This document shows, piece by piece, positions 46,581-56,600 of a DNA stretch of 64,000 nt. Made by a program: the position numbers and the translations under genes. The notes under the pieces were generated by a model. It saw only the letters and a program-made list of their open reading frames with translations, had not been told where the DNA came from and ran no database searches. Positions within the stretch are counted from its first letter, which is position 1. Every line of letters starts with the position of its first letter. This DNA is from Glandiceps talaboti. Its lineage: Eukaryota > Hemichordata > Enteropneusta > Spengelidae. The stretch spans positions 10,370,501 to 10,434,500 of the forward strand of contig NC_135553.1 of NCBI RefSeq assembly GCF_964340395.1. The letters run 5' to 3'.

Positions 46581-48911
46581 GTTAGTGTGGTAAGGTCGTC
46601 TATGCTTTATTATTTCGACACGACTGTTTACGTCCACGTGCTGTACATGTTGTATTCTATTCGTACATTTACAATCACCCACGTGCACTTGTAGTAGTTG
46701 TGCTATTATCAAGTTGTAGCAACTTGATGATTGTGGAACTTTAGTTACTAGTAGTTTGTACATTGAAAGAAAGATTAAAATGTAAAGTGTTAATATTGTG
46801 ACCATTGTGATAATCTTGGAAATAGAGAGTGTACTTCGCAATTTACAAGTTTTAATAGTTGGGATATAACCGGGGATATTAATAAGTTGAAAAGGGGAAA
46901 AAAACAGAACTGGAATTTAATAACTGTGTACTTCACCAGTCCGACTGGCTCAAAACATTCCGAGTCCTTTACTGTACATTTGTTAGATTGTAACGTCCTG
47001 CTTGCAGAGACTCGATTCTGCCAATATCAATATGATAAAGGAAAACAATGTCAGTCAGTCCCGACTAAAGCCCAGTCTCCAAGCAGGACTAATTAATAAG
47101 GTGTTTTTCATACCATACCAGTCAGTACTGAATAGTACACAAGAATTCTGTCGCATCACAGTTTTGATGTCAGTAATATTTGTATGATGACTAATATATA
47201 TACATATCTATATGTATGTATATATGTGTGTGTGTATGTATGTATGTATGTATGTATGTATGTATGTATGTATGTATGTGTGTATGTATGTGTGTATGTG
47301 TGTGTGTATGTGTGTGTGTATGTATGTATGTATGTATGTATGTATGTATGTATGTATGTATGTATGTATGTATGTATGTATGTATGTATGTATGTATGTA
47401 TGTATGTATGTATGTATGTATGTATGTATGTATGTATATAAAGGCACAGTTACTGTAAATATAAAATTGACATGTTTGATATTACAGCTGTCTCACCAGA
47501 AAGCTATCCATAGTTGGTCTAGTAAATCCAGTCAAACTTTTACATGTCCAGTTACTCAAAATCCACAGACACAGGAGTACATAGCTGTACAACAGAATAA
47601 GGTAAAACAACGTGATCATTGAAGTCTATAATTATTAGTTTTCATAGTCTAGTCCCTATACGATATCATTACAATCTACACCTGTACTCACCACATTGAC
47701 ATCCAGACTATAGTCTTCATGAGTAGGTTGTAGCTGTTACAGCATTTAGTTTTTGTTTTTCCAGCTTTTTATCATTCCAGAGTTTGCACTCAAAAGTTAG
47801 AATGCTACAAATCAACCTGTGCATACCCAAATTAATAGACGATGCTATGCAAACAAGTTCAGTGGATTATTCTGTAAGCTATTAACTAGCTACTTCCAGT
47901 TAAACAGCGGAACGACAAAAAGCACAAAAAACAGCTGAAAAACCCCTCAAAATCACAGCAAACACTACAATTATTGCAGCTAGCTGGTAATAGATATATT
48001 ATGCCTTACCTGCCAAAAATTGAATATTTCCATACTCCAGCTTCAGTTACATACTGCTCATGACCACCTCAATGTTCTGAAGTACTCAAATGCTGTTGAC
48101 AACAGCAGAAATAGCAACATATCGCAATTAGTTGTTCTTTCAAGATACGCCTATCAAAATGACCAATGATTCATTATTCACATCAAGTGAAATCTCTACT
48201 TATGTCATTCGTAATCAGTGAGTAAATTTCAAATTCAAGAGATTTGTTAATATTTTCATATTTCACTAGATTCTGAGGCTTTGGAAGACCGACGACATTG
48301 ATGTGAATAAATGGAAGAAATATCAGTTATCTCAACCAGTTCACAAGATCTTGACCTGTAACCATCGGCAACCAGTCTTACTCTATGAAAACGGTACAGT
48401 TCAGGAACTTCAAACTGTTTTAGAAAATCCTAAGCTGTCTCAAGATGGTGTTTTAGGTTCTGAAGAATCAATTGTATCGGCACAGCTAGTAGATGGAGAT
48501 AGAGTTATTGTAGTAATACAACATGGAAAGGTAGGTCAGATTCACAATTGTTCAGTTGTGTTTAGACTGAAAGATTTGTTGCTATGGATACTCCCCTAAT
48601 CTCTTGTGTGAATAGGTTTCCACAACAACAAATCTCACACAGCCTATATAAGTACAATGGTAAGACTTAACAGAAAATCATATTTTCATGCAAAACACAT
48701 CCATTGGTGGTCAGAGTGGGAAATTTCTATTTAAAAAAACATAAACAATATAACTATAATCGTCAGATAAGTATCTTGTAGTTTTAGATAGTTATTATTA
48801 TTAATTATACTGAAAATCATTGGTGATGTCAAACAAAACCATCTCCATTGTAATAAGTGTGCATGAGACATACATACATACATACATACATACATACCTA
48901 CATACATACAC

Positions 48912-48960
<49 letters not shown>

Positions 48961-51900
48961 CTAGATTCTATACAATTATCCTGGTTTGAAGAAAATCTAG
49001 TAATCATACCTACACAGACAAACTTATTTCAGTGGGACTGGAACAATGGTTTCATTGTTAACCTGTAATTATATTTTGTATATAAATAATTCCTTTTCTC
49101 TACAGTGCAGGAAAAGTCCATGATGTTTGCTGACATGTTTGACATAGAAAAGAAGTGAAGTAAAATGGTAGATTAAAATTGTAAAATATCTGTATATCGA
49201 CACCTTGACTATATGTGGTATTTCTCTTTTTGATATTTGTAGACACATAATATCACCGTTATAGTCCATAATATAGCCAACGATGAAGCCCAAGATAACA
49301 TCAGAACACAGAAATTTCAACTGGAAAAACCAAACGATGTGACAGCTAGCCAGCAGTGTTTGTGTCATTGTGTACATCAAGGAGACAAAACTATGTCATT
49401 ATTTAGTCTGTGTAAGTAAAAGTAATATATCCCTTAGACTATATATATTGGATGTAAGAAGATGACAAATCGACTATGTCATGTCCATTTTCAAATGTGT
49501 TGTGTTTGCTAGCAGTCTAGAAAATGAATTGAATGGAAGATGTAGGAGTTTTACGTAGAAAATGTTGGAAGATTCTTGAATGAATTGGGCAAAATGTTGA
49601 AGTAAAATGAAACAGCAATTTTATGAAAATTGTTGAATTATTGGGATGTGTACAGACTGGGAATTTGTTTTTGTTGATTCTAAAGTTACAAGAAAAATTA
49701 TCTTTTGTTTATATCAGCTGATGAATCTCTAAATTATCTTCAATAAAAATAAGATGACATAAAAAATAAAATAAATATGAAATGGAGATTAAAGAAAAAT
49801 TAGCGTCATTGTATGATACTATATAATCTCACAAAAATATTAAGGTGACAAATTTCGGAGACAGATTTCCCTGAAAATCAGAGTTCTTCAATTTTCTCCA
49901 AACTTTGTCATATGAAAGCTTGTTCCTGATCCTTTTGAAATAGTGCAAAATATTTGGGGTGGTTCATTGTCTTATTGACAAAGAAGTTGGCAATCTGTTA
50001 TTTCCTGAATGGTATTTGGCAGCCATATTGATTCAGCAGCCATATTGGATTCAACAGCCATATTGGATCCTAAAAAGATGTAATTTTGATAACATTTGGC
50101 TTCTGTTTCAAAAATTTACACAATGATCCCTGATTTTTTCTTCTTTTATTTTAACTGACAATAAGTTGGCATTTTCATGAACAAAGTAACAGCAAAAGTA
50201 TGAAGATTTTATTTCTGGGGTGTGCAATCTACGTTAAAATATATCATGTAATTCATTTGTTACCCATACTGACTAGTCATCCTTTTCGCTAAGACATGTT
50301 GCATAAACAATTGTGGGTATCAATGTTGATTTGTGTGTTTTGAAACAGAGGTTTACTTCTATAAATAGTTTTACCAACACAGATGAATAAAGAAATTTCT
50401 CTTTTTCTTTTTCCCATTTTAGGGAGTAATGGTTGTGTATATAGAAATGAGATTCCTGGTTCTCCAAGTTCAAGTTCATCACTACAGACTTCAACTCAAT
50501 TATTTACAGTACAAGGGATACAGAAAGATTCATCCGTTGCCATGACAGCACTGAATGATTCGTATGTTGTTGTAGTCGGAACCAAAGATAATCAGTCAAA
50601 AGGTACTGTTCATGAGTATCTTCAAATACTTGAAATATTGGTAATGTTCATCCGATGAAAGAACTTATTTTGGAATCAGCTTCTTGCGCCATGAGCAAAC
50701 TTGTCAAATTAATGTGTAACTTGGTATTATTGTTGACTGCTGTAAACAAAAATAGCTCGTTGACATACTCATTTCACCTTTGACCCAGAGGGCATGACCT
50801 TTGACCTAATCGACATAACATAACATAACATAACCTAATCTTCATACTTTACCACCTATGACCTTTTTACTTCAGCTACTTTACCTCCAAGATGTTTTGT
50901 TCAAAGTTTTGTCTCGTTAAAATCTAAAAGTGATTTTTGTATTGATTTTCTCCAGAGTTTTTGACAGTTTGGGATGTCTCATACGGAACATTACACTGCA
51001 AACAAGAAATAAATAGTAGTGCAACAAAGAGTAAAGTCAGTAAACACCAACAGTTATTTACAGCTGGGTCAAATATCCTGACACTGGTTGGCAAATCTCT
51101 TATGGTGTATGCATACACACTAGCGCCCTCAACGTTGGCTGGTGTACTAGGCAGATCGCTGAAGACAGACAGTGTACCTGTAGTACAAAGTATTGTACCA
51201 TTTTCAGCATGGAAAGTAGAGTTGGTGACAGAAACTGACAACTTATCAAGTACTAAAGGTAGAGGAAAGAATCAAGATGCAGTAGACGCCCTTATTGGAA
51301 GACTAATGGATGATTCACAGGTATGAATGAAGGTTGTCACTCCACTATCATAAACCCACCCCACCCCCTCTTCAATTAGAACAGACTCAATTTTTGGATA
51401 CTAGTAGTACATAGTTAATCTACGACAGTCATCCTCATTTTCTCCACCATTGCAATGTTGTTCATATGTCAGATTAGGTAATACCATAGTTTTGTTCTAA
51501 CACCAAATTTGTTGTGTTTGTATTGAAGGTACTCTGGGTATATGCTAAAAAAGTTTTTAGAAATCAAAAGAAATGCATGCTTTCGTAGCACAAAGAGCGC
51601 CCTCATAAAGTTCAGCTGTAATCATACAATTCTTTTGTTTTTACACATTTTGACACGTGAAGATTGACATGCATATGCACAAAGAGCGCCCCATAAAGTA
51701 GAAGCATAATTGTACAATTTTGTTTTTACACAGACAAAAACAAGTGAAGATTTTCAGTCTACATTTGAAGAACTGATAAAGTTGAAAGTTGACAAAGATA
51801 AACTGTTATACATGACACCAGTTCTACTACAGTATATAGTGAAAAGAACAAGTAATGAACCAGACTTTTGGCCAAGTTCAAGTATCGAGTTGCTGATAAC

Positions 51901-54900
51901 AAAAAACCAAATATCAGCCAGGTAAGTATTGTCCAAAATGATATAAATAAACTACTTATGAAAATTATAATTTTCTCGTCCAAAATAAAGATTTAACTTT
52001 ATACAGACCCTGGAAATGTGATTTATGCCTGGCATGTTCAATTAAAAGTATGTAAATTAATACATGTACAAATAGTTGTACTGCGGTGACGTTTATGAAT
52101 GCACCAGTTGTTATTTTGTGTACAAAAGCCTGAGGGTAATGATTTGTAAGCTCTGCATGTGCCTGACATAAGGATAACATGTGATACACTTATTTTGACG
52201 GTAGTATCAGTACCTGACAAAATCAATTCAAGTAGAGAGCCCTACTTCAATTCTGTGCAGAGTAAGATTTAGATGTAAAAATAATTATATAAGATGATTA
52301 TTTGTTCAGATCGTAATGACACAGAGAGCTACCTGGAGTCATTAACAATTCAATAAAAGCAAATATTTATATAAACATTGATCATAATTCTGTCAGTTCT
52401 GTTACAAGCGTTAATGATGAGTAAGTAAATCATTGCATGATCGAGGTCTGTAGTAGATCAAAACGTCACATTTGTGTCCACAGTTTACCATTCCAAAATA
52501 ACTATATTGTACTCTACTAGTGATTTTTGGAGCTACGAATAATATATTCTACAGCAAATATTTCGTTTTAGAATTGAATTGAATTGACCTTATTGATTCT
52601 ATTTTCAGTTCCTGTGTTGAACTATTCCAGTGTCTGATTAATAGGAAAGATTTGTCAATGATACATCTCTGTATCGAACAAATGACAGACATCCCAGAGA
52701 AAACACTGATCAGTTGTCTCCAGTTATATCTTAGGTAAGAAAATATAAATTTATCCAAAAAATTGGACAGGTAGAGGTATCGGTGTAAAGAAAAGATTAG
52801 AAGTGATGTATTTTAGCACACAACTATTACCCAACAATGAGGGCTAGCCTATAGTATGTGTTTCGCCAAATTGAATGTAAAATATCAGTTACAGACAACC
52901 CAAAGTTTATGATGTAGACAAAAGCTTTGACTCTGGTTAGAAGGGGCAGTAACTGGTAGCATCAACCCAAGTATGGTAAGGGATGATCGCACAATGTCAC
53001 ACAAGCTCAATAAACAAACTTTGTTCATTTGGGAGGTGGGGGGTCTGGTTTCAATGCGATTGCTGAACTTCATTTTCGCACTTTTAACCAAATTTCAAAA
53101 ACTTTCATGCCTTTAATTATAACAGGTTCTGTATTGTTCTGTACTGAGATGTTACTTCTAATGTGATAAACAGTGCTGGATGTCTTTAATGTGTTTACAT
53201 CATGCTTTTACATTGCATCGATCGTAGTGGTGTGACCGCTACAATTTTCATCATGGTTTTCATCATATAAACACATCAGTGTCACACTTGTGAACATTCG
53301 TTTAGGGGAAGGGGTTTTTGAGCGTGTGTGACAATATGCGATCATCCCTAAGACAGTATTGTTTTTTATGCCATACACATTCCACCTTACAGTTATAAGG
53401 GAATAGACAGCAACTAATAATGTGAATACAAGTAGTCATAGTATATCACATCACATACTGCCTTAGAGTCATCATGAGAATAGACAGCTGGGCCATAGTG
53501 TGATTACACTGATGTCATCTCAAAATATCAGAAATCTTTGTCAAAAACCACTAACATCATCCATTTCTTGGCATCATCATAGTGTGAAGGAAGACAGTAT
53601 CTTTGACGACGTAATGACAAAAAGAAAACTGCCAAAACTTGTCAGAAAACTTCCATCTTCAGGTTGTCCACTTCACAAATGTAAAGCAGCCTTCATGTAT
53701 CCTTTAATGTATGGTGAGAATTATAGAGACTGGCATACTATCGGTAGGTAGTAGGTGTTGTATTCTGACCTGATATAGCTATTTTACCACCTGAGCATGT
53801 CATAAAAATAATTTCTTTATCAGACACAGTGACTTCCACTCCTAGCACTACCCATACATTACTAGAGGCATGCATGAGAATGAGTTCTATTTTGAGCCTC
53901 TATCACGAGGTAAAATGCTATTACAGGTACATTGTACTCCAAATTATCTACTGTGTGTAAAGTTTTCAATTTATGGACCATTATGATTAAGTGCGCCCCC
54001 TAGTGTTATATATGAGTGATGATATACTGACCTGTCTTTGAAAGCTCTATTGTCAAGTTAAGTGTTCTCATGGATACAGTAAGTGTGAAACAAATGCATT
54101 TTTTTGTGATTGAATGTTAGAAGTGGTAACATTGATAATTTGAAATGTCAGAGAGTCGTTATTTCTTAACATACAAACCAGAACCCAAATAATGCATTGC
54201 CCTCAAAATGATGTCTTTTTGATTGATCATCTCAGAAAATTAGCATTTGAAGAAGTTATGGTAAGTTAGAAATTTTGTCTTCTTGGAAAACACAAAATGG
54301 CTGAGTTATTGATGAAACCAAGAAATACCAAATGTAGACAAGTTTATCAGACGGGTTCAGTAAATTATTACATATGTACTGTAGATTACTTGCACTGGTG
54401 CACACTTATACTAGTGGTATTTTCACTGCATTGCATATCGAAAACGTTTATTGCATACCTGCATGCAAATGATATGCAAATGAGGATGTGTTCGCTACTG
54501 ATGTGATCGATATGATTTTTATGGAAATTTGCCTTTTTAGGTAAAGATATGCAATAATAACAGAACCCCTGCCATATGAGTTCCAGTGTGGGTACACATG
54601 GGTATTTGCACTCATGCTTGCAGTGTTTTCTGTTGCACTTTCATGAGTGTGCAGGTGCAACGAAAACTGCAAGCACTCATGCAAATACCCTGAGTACACC
54701 ACACTTGCACTCGCATGTCATGGGGTTCTGTCACATAGCTTCGTGATATTTCATTGTTTGATTGGCCTTAGCATGCTAATTGGATGTGAGCAACACATCA
54801 CACTTCTCATTTACTCAGAATGAACATATTCATTTTTTAACATCTTTGTTTTGATATATACCAATGTGACAGAATGGCAAGAGAAAGTTTCCTGCCCTAT

Positions 54901-56243
54901 TGACAGCCGGTAGCCGGTATAAATAGCCGGCTACTCTGCCAGCTTCTTTTTCAGGAAGTAGTGTTTAAAAACTCAGATTTTGTTTCAACCAATATCCATC
55001 TATTGTTCGGCAGATTCATGGGTTTCCCTCGTAGGTATTATCGCCTACTTTTCCACTTTTTACCTGTTAGTTTTAAAATTAACTACATCAGTGTTTACAT
55101 GTATCGGCAATTAATATTATATTATTGCATTCCCCTTCACTAAGTGTGCACTCCTTGCTAAGGACTCCCATCATCTGTGAGTTAGCCATGGTGTATTCTA
55201 TTCTGTTTTCTGTACAGGACTTCCTGAAATACCTATGCTATTTACTTGAAAAGGCTCCAGTATGTCAGGAGGAGGGTGTTGTGCCAACCTTAGAAAAGGT
55301 GAGTTTACAGCACTGGAGGGATACTTGCATAGTAAGAGTATGTACTATGGTTTCCTGAGACATTTGACCCCTATTTTCAAGCATAATGTTGACATATGAG
55401 TCCTTATGACCATTAGTATCTTGTTGAAATGTAGATTTTTGATCCTTAGTTTTTGAATGTTTTTGTAACATTTGTACTTGTTATTTGAATCTGCCAGAGT
55501 ACACCTGTACCCATTACCCAGTTGTCTACCCCCAATATGAATATATTAAACTCGGCTTGTAACCCTTTAACATTCTTTTTTAAGTAAAAGTGTGTTTGAT
55601 TTTGTACAGGTTGTGGAATGGCTGTGTATTTTATTGGATGCCCAGTTCACACAGCTAGTTATTGTACCTGAAGCTAAAGATTTATTAATACAATTACAAC
55701 AGCAAGTTGAAGATCAGGTAAGACCCCATGTCTACTACATCATTGACATCAACTATATGTAATTTTTTAAAGCACAAATGGTAGTTTTAGTACAATTCTC
55801 TATTGTCAATGTTTTTGGTGTGAATGTGCTTCCAGTTCTTCAATGTGCTATGCTCAAAATTAGTTCTGTTGAGGGTAAAAATTTAACTGAGGGGGAAATT
55901 GTTTATCAGGTAGGCATATCCAAGATGAAAGTAACTGTTTTAATACTTACGATTATTTTTTAGATAACGTTTGAACAGTTGGGACAAAAAATTCAGACAA
56001 AGTATATATGCTTTCAGTATGAACAAAAATACAAAGGACATCATTATACTTATGTGTTGAAAATAGTTGTACACCATATGTCAGTAAAGAGCAATTATGT
56101 TTTATTCTTTCCAGGCACAATTTTTCAAAGAGCTGGGCTCATTAGAGTCTGTATTGCAGAATTTGAAGAGCAGTATACATGTAAAACCAGTCAAGAAACA
56201 AGAAGACACTAGCTTGTACAGGATAGAAATACTCAAGTTGTGA
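46449..56243 (+). CDS. NOL11: NOL11 homologue (nucleolar protein 11), complete, 13 exons
   Basis: NOL11 is a nucleolar t-UTP/UTPA component of the SSU processome, needed for rDNA transcription and 18S rRNA maturation in vertebrates; it partners UTP4. Thirteen exons give 698 residues; human NOL11 has 719. The N-terminal half (1-400) is the beta-propeller-like part: FTCPV near 61-65, ILRLWK (83), GKSLMVYAYT (about 320), and STLAGVLG. The C-terminal half is helical: FPDIPE in human corresponds to MTDIPEKTL here, then FLIDHLRKLAFEEV, DFLKYLCYLLEKA, VVEWLCILLDAQF and the end SLYRIEILKL, as in human. The ATG sits in CCAATATGGCAGC. The exon 9 donor and exon 10 acceptor were chosen by phase and homology and are less sure. 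The gene lies 3.5 kb downstream of MPRIP on the same strand. Confidence 0.92.
47211..47438. repeat. TATG microsatellite with TG interruptions
   Basis: In NOL11 intron 1. Mostly TATG tetramers, with TGTG interruptions in the first third. Confidence 0.97.
47488..47601 (+). CDS. NOL11: NOL11 exon 2
   Basis: 114 nt, 38 codons, phase 0. LSHQKAIHSWSSKSSQTFTC to QQNK. Human NOL11 has the same pattern (S.QKPLGSWS ... ITCP ... NK). The acceptor is GATATTACAG and the donor is AAG|GTAAAA. Confidence 0.92.
47643..47713. repeat. Small palindromic dispersed repeat, copy 1
   Basis: Starts CATAGTCTAGTCCCTATACG and ends CATCCAGACTATAG, so the ends pair. The same sequence with an inner insertion is at 62502-62596. 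Confidence 0.65.
48270..48530 (+). CDS. NOL11: NOL11 exon 3
   Basis: 261 nt, 87 codons, phase 0. ILRLWKTDDIDVNK..., PVLLYENGTVQEL... matches the NOL11 propeller (human VLRIWNNEDVNLDK, PLVLFKEGAV). Confidence 0.93.
48868..48956. repeat. CATA and CA microsatellite
   Basis: In NOL11 intron 3. Tetramer CATA passes into CA dinucleotides. Confidence 0.96.
49243..49411 (+). CDS. NOL11: NOL11 exon 4
   Basis: 169 nt, leaves one base. THNITVIVHNIANDEAQDN... to KTMSLFSL. The acceptor is ATATTTGTAG and the donor is CTGT|GTAAGT. Confidence 0.87.
49412..50422. other. NOL11 intron 4, 1.0 kb
   Basis: AT-rich. A short CAGCCATATTG(G)ATTCA motif repeats three times at 50031-50070. No exon or transposon seen. 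Confidence 0.55.
50423..50602 (+). CDS. NOL11: NOL11 exon 5
   Basis: 180 nt. Completes a Trp codon, then SNGCVYRNEIPGS..., AMTALNDSYVVVVGTKDN; human has SSDGCIYETLIP and VALTALDQDHVAVLG. Leaves one base. The acceptor is CCCATTTTAG. Confidence 0.92.
50795..50807 (-). promoter_or_regulatory. Perfect DR1 nuclear-receptor-type half-site pair (candidate only)
   Basis: TGACCTTTGACCT reads AGGTCAAAGGTCA on the minus strand, the DR1 consensus bound by HNF4, COUP-TF or RXR dimers. Two more TGACC words lie within 80 bp (50780 and 50859). In NOL11 intron 5; no evidence of use. Confidence 0.3.
50956..51320 (+). CDS. NOL11: NOL11 exon 6
   Basis: 365 nt. Completes a Glu codon, then FLTVWDVSYGTLHCKQE..., GKSLMVYAYT, STLAGVLGRSLK, to MDDSQ in phase 0. 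The acceptor is TTTTCTCCAG. Confidence 0.93.
51734..51921 (+). CDS. NOL11: NOL11 exon 7
   Basis: 188 nt, starts phase 0, leaves two bases. TKTSEDFQSTFEELIKLKVD..., DFWPSSSIELLITKNQISA. Start of the helical C-terminal half. Confidence 0.88.
52426..52513. repeat. Dispersed repeat family, copy 2
   Basis: Second copy of the repeat at 14171-14261 in the same orientation, in NOL11 intron 7. Confidence 0.8.
52609..52734 (+). CDS. NOL11: NOL11 exon 8
   Basis: 126 nt. Completes a Ser codon; SCVELFQCLINRKDLSMIHL..., MTDIPEKTLISCLQLYL. The human counterpart has PDIPESVTCACLKIFL. Confidence 0.9.
52980..53348. mobile_element. PIF/Harbinger-like MITE, 369 bp, TAA target duplication
   Basis: Ends GGGATGATCGCA at left and TGCGATCATCCC at right are exact inverts, and pairing continues inward through TGTCACACA.GCTCA. 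TAA directly flanks both ends (52977-52979, 53349-53351). A 3-bp TAA/TTA duplication with GGG-starting ends is the PIF/Harbinger hallmark. Non-coding. In NOL11 intron 8. Confidence 0.85.
53583..53747 (+). CDS. NOL11: NOL11 exon 9 (borders less certain)
   Basis: 165 nt. Joins in phase to SVKEDSIFDDVMTKRKLPKL... and ends WHTIG. The acceptor CATCATCATAG has a CACTAAC branch-like sequence about 30 bases upstream. The donor was chosen at AG|GTAGTA because it keeps phase with exon 10; ATCG|GTAGGT four bases earlier and ATG|GTGAGA at 53713 score better by eye but break the frame. Confidence 0.65.
54182..54260 (+). CDS. NOL11: NOL11 exon 10 (short)
   Basis: 79 nt. Completes an Arg codon, then TQIMHCPQNDVFLIDHL RKLAFEEVM. 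Aligns without a gap to human [20 protein letters not shown]... The donor ATG|GTAAGT is strong; the acceptor AAACCAG has a weak pyrimidine tract, so the 5' border is inferred. Confidence 0.75.
54560..54731. mobile_element. 172-bp near-perfect palindrome (hairpin MITE)
   Basis: Starts ACAGAACCCC and ends GGGGTTCTGT. The arms pair along nearly their whole length, including GGGTATTTGCA / TGCAAATACCC and GCTTGCAGT / ACTGCAAGC, leaving a loop of only about 15 bases near 54640-54656. In NOL11 intron 10. A transcript in either direction would form a long hairpin. Confidence 0.85.
55218..55298 (+). CDS. NOL11: NOL11 exon 11
   Basis: 81 nt, 27 codons, phase 0. DFLKYLCYLLEKAPVCQEEG...; human has LFLKYLYFLYLKC. 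The acceptor is TCTGTACAG and the donor is AAG|GTGAGT. Confidence 0.92.
55610..55717 (+). CDS. NOL11: NOL11 exon 12
   Basis: 108 nt, 36 codons, phase 0. VVEWLCILLDAQFTQLVIVP EAKDLLI... matches human [22 protein letters not shown] closely. Confidence 0.94.
56115..56243 (+). CDS. NOL11: NOL11 exon 13 with stop TGA
   Basis: 129 nt including the stop. AQFFKELGSLESVLQNLKSS..., end SLYRIEILKL then TGA; human ends LYSIEVLELF. The acceptor is CTTTCCAG. Confidence 0.93.
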   Translation, partial: AQFFKELGSLESVLQNLKSSIHVKPVKKQEDTSLYRIEILKL

Positions 56244-56600
56244 AGCTATGATTGGTCAAATGTTGTCACATGATAGCATGCTGCATTCTCATTAGTCCAA
56301 TGTTGTCATGTGATTTCATGTTGCACTCTAGTTTGTCCAGTATAGTCAAGTGGTTTCTGCTTCACTTTGATTGGCCAAATTGTGTCACATGCAATCATTC
56401 TACACTCTCATTTGTCCAATCTTGTCAAGTGGTTTCTTCTTCACTGTGACTGGCCAAATGGTATCACATGATGTCATACTCCATTCTGATTGATTCAATG
56501 CTGTCATGTGATTTCTTCCAAATTGTCATATTTTACAAGGATATGTCAAAGAATTTTGGCATGATATATAGTTTTATCATCATTTTGGAAAGTTAATAAA
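56244..56600 (+). other. NOL11 3' UTR: seven ~40-bp tandem units, then poly(A) signal
   Basis: From 56250 to about 56521 units of 39-40 bp follow each other, each with (G)ATTGGYCAAATG.TGTCACATG or its sister form TTTGTCCAATGTTGTCA.GTG, then TTC..CACTCT. The two forms alternate in part, so the higher-order unit is about 80 bp. AATAAA at 56595-56600 is the likely polyadenylation signal. Confidence 0.8.
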
